The translations under genes were made by a program, and so were the position numbers. Positions 8,616 through 14,689 of a stretch of 17,102 nucleotides of DNA are shown here, one piece after another. Source of the DNA: Gammaproteobacteria bacterium. Its GTDB lineage: Bacteria; Pseudomonadota; Gammaproteobacteria; HK1. The notes beneath the pieces were generated by a model that saw nothing but the letters and a program-made list of their open reading frames with translations, was not told the origin of the DNA and did not search any database. Every line of letters starts with the position of its first letter. Within the stretch, counting starts at the first letter, position 1. Location of the stretch: contig JAJECB010000083.1 of NCBI GenBank assembly GCA_022822245.1, forward strand, positions 1 through 17,102, in the 5' to 3' direction.

Positions 8616-9035
8616 TCATTCGCCTCCGCCCGCGCGGAGCCGTTCGGCAAGGCGTTCGAGGCGCCGGCGCTGGCGCTCGATCTCGACGACGAAGCGCCGG
8701 TGCTTCGCGCGTCCGACGGTCTCGCCGAGCTCGTCCCGAACCTCGACCTCGAGGTCGACGCGCGGCCCCTCGACGCCGGTAACCCGCGCCGAGACCTCCA
8801 CCCAGGAGTCGAGAAGAGTCGCCCCGAGGTGCTCGAGCTCGACCCGGACCCCGACGGTGTCCTCGCCCTCGTCGAGGTGCGGGAGGATCACGTCCCGGCA
8901 GGTGTGCTCGATGTCGCGCAGCATCGACGGGGTGGAGTAGACGCGGAGCGCCTCGCCCATGAAGTCGATGGTGCGCTCCCGGTCGATGTCGTGGCGCTTC
9001 GTTCCCGCGAGCCCCGCTGCAAGCGTGTCCTTCAT
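8616..9035 (-). CDS. FlK-like hotdog-fold acyl-CoA thioesterase
   Basis: This 139-residue cytoplasmic protein matches the fluoroacetyl-CoA thioesterase FlK group of hotdog proteins in length and in the order of conserved segments. The FlK catalytic residues Thr42, Glu50 and His76 have counterparts here at T35 (YSTPSM), E43 (DIEHTC) and H69 (ELEHLGAT), and both inter-residue distances (8 and 26) are identical. A DEGEDTVG segment and a C-terminal RAKHRRFVV strand also fit the family. It should hydrolyse an acyl-CoA thioester. FlK homologues in general are not restricted to fluoroacetyl-CoA, so that substrate is not claimed. The Mo-enzyme gene starts 25 bases downstream on the same strand, and a CoA ligase lies upstream, which suggests a role in releasing the acid after CoA-level chemistry. 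The last ~20 residues are Arg-rich. Confidence 0.85.
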   Translation of the reverse strand: MKDTLAAGLAGTKRHDIDRERTIDFMGEALRVYSTPSMLRDIEHTCRDVILPHLDEGEDTVGVRVELEHLGATLLDSWVEVSARVTGVEGPRVDLEVEVRDELGETVGRAKHRRFVVEIERQRRRLERLAERLRAGGGE

Positions 9036-9066
9036 TCCCTTTCGTCCCCTCTCTCCAATCTGCTCA

Positions 9067-9088
9067 GGCGACGGAAACGCCCGTCGCC
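9067..9088 (-). promoter_or_regulatory. Intergenic stem-loop between CoA ligase and thioesterase genes
   Basis: GGCGACGG (9067-9074) and CCGTCGCC (9081-9088) form a perfect 8-bp stem with a 6-base loop. It lies in the 98-base gap between the ligase stop (9134) and the thioesterase start (9035). No T-tract follows on the minus strand. It may be an mRNA-processing or stabilising element, or a partial terminator that lowers or separates downstream expression. I see no small gene in this gap. Confidence 0.5.
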
Positions 9089-9133
9089 CGCCTGACGCAC
9101 CGTATCTTCACCCGGGCACCGATCGCATTCAAA

Positions 9134-10699
9134 TCAGGATCCGGCATCCCGATAGCGTTCGCGGAGGTCCGCCTTGAGGACCTTGCCCATCGCGCTCTTC
9201 GGGAGGGCGTCGACGAAGCGGTAGCGGCGGGGCACCTTGTAGCCGCCGATGCGCTCCCGGCAGTGCGCCATGAGAATCTCCGCACCGTTCCCGGCGCCGA
9301 GCTCCGAGTCCGGCGCGGCCACGATAACCGCAAGAAGGGCCTCCCCCCACGTCTCGTCCGGCACCCCGATGACCGCCGCCTCGACGACGTCCGGGTGCGC
9401 GTAGAGGGCCGCCTCGACCTCCGTCGACCAGACGTTCTCCCCCCCGGTGATGATGACGTCCTTCTTGCGGTCGAAGAGGTAGAGATAGCCCTCGGCGTCG
9501 AGCCGTCCGACGTCCCCGGTGAAGAACCAGCCGTTGCGGAAGACCGCGGCGGTCTCCTCCGGCCGGTCGAGATAGCCGGGGGACACGTTGGGGGCGCGGA
9601 CCGCGACCTCTCCCGCCTCGCCGGCCGGCACGTCGTCGCCGTCGTCGTTCGTGATGCGAAGCTCGACTCCCACGAGGGGCCGCCCGACCGAGCGCAGCCG
9701 CTCCCCGCCCTCGAGCCCGGCGAGGTGCTGCTCCCAGCCCAGGGTGGTGAGGATGGGCGAGGTCTCGGTGAGTCCGTAGCTGTGGACCAGCTCCACCCCC
9801 GGAAACGCCTCGATCGTGCGCCGGATCCAGGCCGCATCCATCGGTGCGGACCCGTAGGTCAGCCGGCGAAGGCTCGAGAGGTCGAAGTCTCCCATCCGGC
9901 CGTCGCGGATGATGCGGATGATGATCGTCGGCGTGAGCATGGAGAAGGTGGCGCGGCTCGTCTCGACGGCGGCGAGAAAGCCGTCCGGCGTGAAGCCGGG
10001 GAGGTAGGCGTGGGCCGCGCCGGTGTGCGAGAACGGCGAGCCGAGGAGGTCTGCGGAATGGAACATCGGGGCGACGTGCAGCATCACGTCGTCCTCGAGG
10101 GCGCCGTACGGCCCCACGAGCTGGAGCCCGTTCGCGGCGACGTTCCGGTGGGTGAGCCGGACCCCCTTGGCGCGGCCGGTGGTCCCTCCGGTATGGAGGA
10201 GGAGCGCGTCGTCGCCTTCGACGCTGGTCCGCCCCGCGTCCTCCGGCGAAGCGTCGCGAAGCGCTTCGTAGACGGGGTCGGAATCATCCCCGCCGTCCTC
10301 GCCGATCCGCAGCCGCGGCTCCCCCCGCGCGGCGAGCACGGGGTCGGACGCGAGCCCGGCCAGGTGGTCCTCCACCGCGAGGAGGCGGGGCGTGGCGCCG
10401 TCGAGGACCTCCGCGATCTCGCGCGGCGCGAGCCGGTAGTTGATGGGCACCGCGACCGCGCCCATCCAGTATCCGGCGTGGATGAGCTCGGCCTGGCGCG
10501 GGTCGTTTCGGCAGAGGATGGCGAACCGATCCCCTGCTCCCACCCCGAGCGATCGAAGCGCCCCCGCCGCCCGCCGCACCCGGACCGCGAACTCGGACCA
10601 GGCGAGGGGGCGGCCCTGCCCGTCGATTGCCGGCACGATGGCGGGGTTCGACGGGAAATGCCGCTCCGCCCGCTCGATGAGTGCCCGCATCGTGATCAT
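9134..10699 (-). CDS. AMP-forming acyl/aryl-CoA ligase (class I adenylate-forming enzyme)
   Basis: This 521-residue cytoplasmic enzyme should activate a carboxylic acid with ATP and CoA to an acyl-CoA. Core motifs are complete: P-loop LLHTGGTTGRAKG (167-179), APMFHSAD (210-217), adenine-binding YGLTETSP (308-315), TGD (394-396), hinge-region DRKKD (410-414) followed by ITGGENVWSTEVE, and the catalytic lysine K506 in PKSAMGKVLK. The motifs fit the broad fatty-acid/aromatic-acid CoA ligase group; the acid it uses cannot be read from sequence. The upstream LLM gene stops 17 bases before the ATG at 10699, and an ATG at 10690 is a possible alternative start. Its neighbours include a thioesterase and a molybdoenzyme, so its CoA ester may be their substrate. 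That link is inference. Confidence 0.93.
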   Translation of the reverse strand: MITMRALIERAERHFPSNPAIVPAIDGQGRPLAWSEFAVRVRRAAGALRSLGVGAGDRFAILCRNDPRQAELIHAGYWMGAVAVPINYRLAPREIAEVLDGATPRLLAVEDHLAGLASDPVLAARGEPRLRIGEDGGDDSDPVYEALRDASPEDAGRTSVEGDDALLLHTGGTTGRAKGVRLTHRNVAANGLQLVGPYGALEDDVMLHVAPMFHSADLLGSPFSHTGAAHAYLPGFTPDGFLAAVETSRATFSMLTPTIIIRIIRDGRMGDFDLSSLRRLTYGSAPMDAAWIRRTIEAFPGVELVHSYGLTETSPILTTLGWEQHLAGLEGGERLRSVGRPLVGVELRITNDDGDDVPAGEAGEVAVRAPNVSPGYLDRPEETAAVFRNGWFFTGDVGRLDAEGYLYLFDRKKDVIITGGENVWSTEVEAALYAHPDVVEAAVIGVPDETWGEALLAVIVAAPDSELGAGNGAEILMAHCRERIGGYKVPRRYRFVDALPKSAMGKVLKADLRERYRDAGS

Positions 10700-10716
10700 C
10701 GCGGCGTGCGCTCCGC

Positions 10717-11739
10717 TCAGGCGGCGGCGCGGAACGAGTCGACGAAGTCCTTCCCGTCGGACTCGGGGGCCCCCTCTGGGAAGGGAAAGTAGAGCGACAC
10801 CCGGTCGAGGAGCCCCTCGTAGCGCCGGCGGAGCGCGGCCGGGACCTCGCCCGGCGGGGCGACCACCGCCACCTCCTCGACGAGGGAGTCGGGAACGAGG
10901 CGCGGCATCGCCTCGAACTCACCCCCGCGCATGAGCGCGCTCAGCTCCTTCCCGATGCCCCCGAGGTCGTGGTACTCGAGGAGGGCGCGGTAGTTCGGGG
11001 TCGAGGCGTAGAAGGCGATCTGCCGCCGGACCTCCTGCTCGGCGGCGGAGCGCTCCGTCTCCGTCTCCCCGCTCACCGTGAAGGCCGGCGCGTAGAGCAC
11101 GATCTTCCCCCCGTCCCGTCCGTTCGCCCGCGCCCCCTCGTCGATCGCGGGCCGCACCACGTCCCGGAGATAGCCGACCGAGTGCATGGGATGGACGTGG
11201 AACCCGTCCGCGACCTCACCGGCCGCCCGGCACATCCGCTCGTTCACCCCGGCGAGGTAGATGGGGATGTCGGGATGGTCGATGGGGCCGGGATCGAAGA
11301 ACGGGTTCATCAGCCGGAACCGGTAGAACTCGCCCTCCCAGGCGGGGCGGGTGCCGTTCTGGAACGTGTCCCAGATGGCGCGCACGCACCGGATGTAGTC
11401 GGTCACCCGGGCGGCCGGCCGGTCGAAGGGCATCGAGAAGCGGCGCTCGACGTGCGCCCGCACCTGGGTGCCGAGCCCGAGGTGGAAGCGGCCACGACTC
11501 CCCCGCTGGAGGTCCCACGCGACCTGGGCCATCGAGAACGGGCTCCGCGCGAACGCGACCGCGATGTTGGTGCCGACATGCAGCCGGCGGGTGGCGCTCG
11601 CCGCAAGGGCGAGGGGCAGGAACGGGTTGTGGCTCGCCTCGAAGGTCCACGCGCAGTCGAAGCCCATGCGCTCGAAGCGAAGCCCCTCCTCCCCCATCCG
11701 CTCGAAGGGCACGTCCCGCATCTGGGTGTCGATCTTCAT
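10717..11739 (-). CDS. LLM-class F420-dependent oxidoreductase (TIGR03617-like)
   Basis: This 340-residue protein is a luciferase-like (LLM) TIM-barrel oxidoreductase. Barrel-strand features include VGTNIAVAFARSP (55-67), the RFHLGLGTQV strand-turn (84-93) where bacterial-luciferase relatives bind F420 or FMN, and IPIYLAGVNERM followed by ADGFHVHP further on. The overall pattern is closest to the group I know as TIGR03617, which is associated with F420-producing genomes. It would carry out hydride transfer on an unknown substrate. Its leader is a purine run, GGGAAAGAGAGAGAA, immediately upstream. It is flanked by a second LLM gene upstream and the CoA ligase 17 bases downstream. FMN rather than F420 as cofactor cannot be excluded from sequence. 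Confidence 0.88.
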   Translation of the reverse strand: MKIDTQMRDVPFERMGEEGLRFERMGFDCAWTFEASHNPFLPLALAASATRRLHVGTNIAVAFARSPFSMAQVAWDLQRGSRGRFHLGLGTQVRAHVERRFSMPFDRPAARVTDYIRCVRAIWDTFQNGTRPAWEGEFYRFRLMNPFFDPGPIDHPDIPIYLAGVNERMCRAAGEVADGFHVHPMHSVGYLRDVVRPAIDEGARANGRDGGKIVLYAPAFTVSGETETERSAAEQEVRRQIAFYASTPNYRALLEYHDLGGIGKELSALMRGGEFEAMPRLVPDSLVEEVAVVAPPGEVPAALRRRYEGLLDRVSLYFPFPEGAPESDGKDFVDSFRAAA

Positions 11740-11759
11740 TCAGTTCTCTCTCTTTCCCT

Positions 11760-11789
11760 GATCCTCCCTGATCCTCTCGGATCCTCTCG
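11760..11789. repeat. Three tandem decamers between the two LLM genes
   Basis: Three head-to-tail 10-base units start with GATCCTC at 11760, 11770 and 11780; the second and third are identical (GATCCTCTCG). On the transcribed minus strand each unit carries AGGA, a Shine-Dalgarno-like core. The repeats occupy most of the 53-base gap between the stop of the upstream LLM gene and the start of the downstream one. Confidence 0.75.
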
Positions 11790-11792
11790 GGC

Positions 11793-12668
11793 TCAGGCGG
11801 TGCGGAGGGGTTCAATGACGTCGCGGGTGAACTGGTCGAGCCCCCGCCGCAGCCCGTCGACGTCCTGGGCCGGCGGACTCACGACAAAGCGCGTGACGCC
11901 GAGGGCGGCATAGGGCTCGAGGTCCTCCGGCGCGCGGGCCCGGCCACCGCAGATCAGCTCCACCTCCGAGGGGTCGCGCCCGATGCGCTCGCACTCCGCT
12001 CGGACGGTGTCGAACAGCCCGGAGAGCTCGTCGAGGGTGCCGCGGGCGGGGAAGAAGCCGTCCCCGAGGCGGGCCGCCCGACGCGCGGCGGGCGCGCTGT
12101 GCCCGCCGACCACGATGGGCACCCCGCCGGGCTGGACGGGACGCGGGTTCGACTCGACCGCCTCCCACCGGTAGAAGCGGCCCCGGAACGGCTCCGGCTG
12201 CGGAGACCAGAGGCTCCGCAGGGCCTGGATGCTCTCGTCGGTGCGGGCGCCCCGCTCCTCGAACGGCACCCCGACGGAGGCGAACTCCTCGGCGAGCCAG
12301 CCGACCCCGACCCCGGCGATAGCCCGCCCCCCCGAAAGCACGTCGAGGGTCGCGAACTGCTTGGCGACGTAGGCGGGCTGGCGCTGCGGCAGGATGAGCA
12401 CCCCGGTGGCGAGCTTCAGGGTGGTGGTGACCGCGGCCGCGAACCCGAGCCACACGAGCGGATCCGGGATCGACATGTCCTCGGTGCCCGGCATGCGCCC
12501 CGTCTTCGAGTAGGGATAGCGCGAGCGGTAGCCGACCGGGACCACGACGTGCTCCACCGTCCACAGCGACTCGATCCCCGCCGCTTCCGCCGCGCTCGCG
12601 AGGCCGCGGACCCCGTCCGGCTGCACGAACTCGCCGGTGTTGACGAACAGGAGTCCGAATTTCATCAT
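11793..12668 (-). CDS. LLM-class F420-dependent oxidoreductase (TIGR03619-like)
   Basis: This 291-residue luciferase-like monooxygenase-family TIM barrel has visible landmarks: SLWTVEHVVVP (34-44), KLATGVLILPQR (85-96), LSGGRAIAGVGVGWLAEEF (111-129), the loop-strand typical of F420-dependent LLM proteins, and VPIVVGGHS in the second half. The pattern resembles the TIGR03619 group. It is only distantly similar to the second LLM gene downstream, so the two do not look like a recent tandem duplication. Two adjacent ATG codons (12668 and 12665) follow AAGGAAA; the first has 5 bases and the second 8 bases from AAGGA, so either may start translation. It probably reduces or oxidises an organic substrate with F420, or with FMN as the less likely alternative. 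The substrate is unknown. Confidence 0.9.
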   Translation of the reverse strand: MMKFGLLFVNTGEFVQPDGVRGLASAAEAAGIESLWTVEHVVVPVGYRSRYPYSKTGRMPGTEDMSIPDPLVWLGFAAAVTTTLKLATGVLILPQRQPAYVAKQFATLDVLSGGRAIAGVGVGWLAEEFASVGVPFEERGARTDESIQALRSLWSPQPEPFRGRFYRWEAVESNPRPVQPGGVPIVVGGHSAPAARRAARLGDGFFPARGTLDELSGLFDTVRAECERIGRDPSEVELICGGRARAPEDLEPYAALGVTRFVVSPPAQDVDGLRRGLDQFTRDVIEPLRTA

Positions 12669-12687
12669 CTATTTCCTTGATTATCGG

Positions 12688-12719
12688 AAAAACCGGGCTG
12701 CCGGCAGGGGCTCTGCCGG
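12688..12719 (-). terminator. Hairpin plus T-run between PPOX and LLM genes
   Basis: CCGGCAG (12701-12707) and CTGCCGG (12713-12719) form a 7-bp stem with a 5-base loop. On the minus strand the bases CAGCCCGG and then TTTTT (12692-12688) follow. A smaller alternative CCGG/CCGG stem (12693-12704) abuts the T-run directly and excludes part of the larger stem. This looks like an intrinsic terminator or attenuator separating the PPOX gene from the six genes downstream. A GATAAT hexamer just after it on the minus strand could be a -10 element, but I find no matching -35. Confidence 0.45.
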
Positions 12720-12767
12720 TAGTCCCCGCGGGCCGTCCGGGTGACGCGGCCTCGGACCGGCGCGTGC

Positions 12768-13292
12768 TCAGGGCTTGCCGAAGGTCGCGATGCGGTCGAC
12801 CCGGCACTCGAACAGCACCCGCCGCTCGTCGATGGCCGGGTCCCGGAGCCCGTAGGGGGGCTCGGCGCCGGTGTACTTCGTCCAGATCCGGTCGAGCTGG
12901 GCGGTGACCCTCGCCCCGTCCGGCCCGTCTTCCGGCACCTCGTTCACCACCGTGCACTTGATGCTCACCCAGTGATAGGGATTCTTCGGGTTGACGACGA
13001 GGATCGTGAGCTGCGGATTCTTCCGGATCCAGCCGCACTTCGGCCGATGGGAGGCGGTGTTGACGAGGATCTTCTCCCCGTCGTGGTCGAACCACATCGG
13101 GGTGAGGCCAGGCCGTCCGTCCGGTCCCATCACCGCCATGGTGACGGTGACGGGCTCGTCGAGAAGCTCCCGATAGATCGGATCGAGATCGTCGAGGCGG
13201 GTCCCCCGACGCCGCTCTCCCACCGCGAACTGCCCCTCCTGAAGCCCGTCCGCCACGTGCTTGAAGGTCGCGATCGTGAATCCCTCGGCCAT
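12768..13292 (-). CDS. PPOX-class F420/FMN-dependent split-barrel protein
   Basis: This 174-residue protein belongs to the pyridoxamine-5'-phosphate-oxidase-like (PPOX/FDOR) split-barrel family, many of which use F420 or FMN. Family-typical stretches are TMAVMGPDGRPGLTPMWFDH (51-70), GEKILVNTASHRPKCGWIRK (72-91) and NPKNPYHWVSIKC (101-113), covering the phosphate-binding and dimer-interface strands. The ATG at 13292 is chosen because AGGAGA lies 8 bases upstream. The open frame extends 38 residues further, but that part is Arg/Gly/Ala-rich and looks non-coding. It heads a row of co-directional genes that includes two LLM oxidoreductases, which is consistent with an F420-based pathway. Its reaction is unknown, and a hairpin with a T-run separates it from the LLM gene downstream. 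Confidence 0.85.
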   Translation of the reverse strand: MAEGFTIATFKHVADGLQEGQFAVGERRRGTRLDDLDPIYRELLDEPVTVTMAVMGPDGRPGLTPMWFDHDGEKILVNTASHRPKCGWIRKNPQLTILVVNPKNPYHWVSIKCTVVNEVPEDGPDGARVTAQLDRIWTKYTGAEPPYGLRDPAIDERRVLFECRVDRIATFGKP

Positions 13293-13465
13293 GCTGCGTA
13301 TCTCCTGAATTGACGGGGCTCCGCTCGCCCCCTCCGCATGATAACGCCCTCCGCGCGCCCCGCGGGCGGGGCTCGCACGGGCCCGAGGGTTCCGGCCCGG
13401 GATCACCGCCTCGACGCGATTCCCGGTTGCGGCCCCCGGTCCCCGGGGCGAATTCGAGGCGGCGC
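13293..13465 (-). promoter_or_regulatory. Upstream region of the PPOX gene (probable promoter region)
   Basis: This very GC-rich noncoding stretch lies between the mcrC terminator hairpins and the PPOX start. The only clear signal is the ribosome-binding site AGGAGA at 13306-13301 on the minus strand. A TATCAT hexamer (13343-13338) could be a -10 box, but the bases where a -35 box would sit (about 13361-13366) do not match the consensus. Several short GC palindromes are present and no convincing small ORF is seen. A promoter is expected here from the layout only. Confidence 0.25.
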
Positions 13466-13532
13466 GGGCCGCCGTGGGACCGACGGCGGCCCCCCCGGCG
13501 ACCCCGGGACCATTTCACGCCGTCCGGGGTCG
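13466..13532 (-). terminator. Tandem GC-rich hairpins behind mcrC
   Basis: Two strong stems lie downstream of the mcrC stop codon (13559). CGACCCCGG (13499-13507) pairs with CCGGGGTCG (13524-13532) over a 16-base loop. GGGCCGCCGT (13466-13475) pairs perfectly with ACGGCGGCCC (13483-13492) over a 7-base loop. Neither is followed by a T-run on the minus strand. Their strength and position suggest they end or insulate the mcrBC transcript from the operon downstream. Confidence 0.55.
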
Positions 13533-13558
13533 AGGAGTTCGCCGACACTCACCCGGAT

Positions 13559-14689
13559 TCAGAACGCGGACGCGGTCACCTTCAGCAGTTGACGGCGAAT
13601 CGTGCTGCTTTCCGCCGCCAAATCCACGGTGGCGAATCGGATGGCGTGCCCCTGGATCACCGCCGTCTCGTCGATGTTCCTGCCGACGGCAGGGTGCAGC
13701 AGCACCCCCTCGGCCCGATCCGCAAGCGGGTCCCCAAGGCCGGCCTGAGAGCGGAGATAGGCGTATATCTGGTAGAGGTAGTCGCTTCGGAGGGTCTCTT
13801 CCCGGTACCAACCGCTCGTCAGGATGGAGTTGAACTTCGTGTCGATGACGATTCTGCGCCCGGAAGGGCGATTCTCGAGCACGATGTCGGTGCGCATCTG
13901 CGGCAGAATCCTGTCGATGCCCGGCGTGCTGCGCTCGACCGCCCATTGGAGCCGCGTCCCACCCGGCTCGACCCGCCATCCCTGCGCGCTTAGCACCACA
14001 CCGTAGAACCCGCGCACCGCCCGTTCGAAGAGACCACGCACCCATTGCTCGTCGCGGACAGCCCGTGGCAGCGGGCTGGCGCCGGCCGCCTCGGTGGGCA
14101 GGGCGAGGTCGAAGGCCAGCCGGGCCGCCGCCACCATGACGCGATCGCCCGCGTCGTGCCGTCCGAAGCGCTCCACCTTCATCTCGGCCGGGGCCGGAGG
14201 GTGACCGCCGACCCCCAACGTCTTCAATCCACCGGCAAGCTTCCGGCACCGATGGGCCACGTCCGGGCGCCGCGCGAGCCGTGCAATCCGGCTGAGCGCC
14301 GCCCGGACGAACCGGTTCCGGGGCGTGTCGATGGTCAGCTCGTCGAAACGGCACGCAACCCGGCCCCGCGCAAGGAGCTGTCGTGTTTCCGTCGCGAGAA
14401 CGTCGATCCGACCCCGGACCCGGTGGAGCACGTCGCTGCGGGACCGGTAGCCCAGGCTGAGCTGGCGCCTCTGGCGTTGCTCGACGGCGTGAGCGAGGAT
14501 CTCGCCGACGAGGTCCGGCAGCTCGTCGGGATCGTCTTCCAGGGCCACCTCGTTCCGGCCGTGGACCCGGAACAGGTCGGATTCGTAGAGCATGAGAAGC
14601 CAGAGGTTCCGGACCGGGATGCGGCCGACATGTCCGGCTCCGTTATCCCTCGTCTCGGAAGCCGGCGCGATGCCGGCTGCGGTCACCAT
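13559..14689 (-). CDS. mcrC: McrC-type nuclease subunit of a modification-dependent restriction system
   Basis: This 376-residue protein is the endonuclease partner of McrB and cleaves DNA when the McrB motor assembles at modified sites. The N-terminal part has the family's IPVRNLWLLMLYESD opening (24-38) and the central FDELTIDTPRNRFVRAAL region (115-132). The PD-(D/E)xK nuclease core is visible as D268 in MRTDIVLE, then D283 and K285 in VIDTKF, followed by DYLYQIYAYL (303-312) with the conserved glutamine. This matches the D...DxK layout of E. coli McrC. The ATG at 14689 overlaps the mcrB stop by 7 bases (ATGGTGA), implying coupled translation. A longer frame upstream overlaps mcrB and is low-complexity, so it is rejected. 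It is slightly longer than E. coli McrC (about 348 residues) and looks intact. Confidence 0.92.
   Translation of the reverse strand: MVTAAGIAPASETRDNGAGHVGRIPVRNLWLLMLYESDLFRVHGRNEVALEDDPDELPDLVGEILAHAVEQRQRRQLSLGYRSRSDVLHRVRGRIDVLATETRQLLARGRVACRFDELTIDTPRNRFVRAALSRIARLARRPDVAHRCRKLAGGLKTLGVGGHPPAPAEMKVERFGRHDAGDRVMVAAARLAFDLALPTEAAGASPLPRAVRDEQWVRGLFERAVRGFYGVVLSAQGWRVEPGGTRLQWAVERSTPGIDRILPQMRTDIVLENRPSGRRIVIDTKFNSILTSGWYREETLRSDYLYQIYAYLRSQAGLGDPLADRAEGVLLHPAVGRNIDETAVIQGHAIRFATVDLAAESSTIRRQLLKVTASAF

Noticed and set aside
5819..8782. A 987-residue plus-strand open frame antisense to the Mo-subunit gene
   Set aside because: Long stop-free antisense frames are expected in GC-rich coding DNA. 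Its translation is low-complexity in Arg, Gly, Val and Glu and shows no domain motif.
13293..13406. A 38-residue N-terminal extension of the PPOX protein
   Set aside because: The extension is Arg/Gly/Ala-rich, and AGGAGA sits 8 bases before the ATG at 13292.
13293..13558. Possible CRISPR, attachment site or mobile-element boundary beside mcrBC
   Set aside because: I saw no regularly spaced repeats, tRNA, integrase, transposase or target-site duplication. The palindromes fit terminators better.
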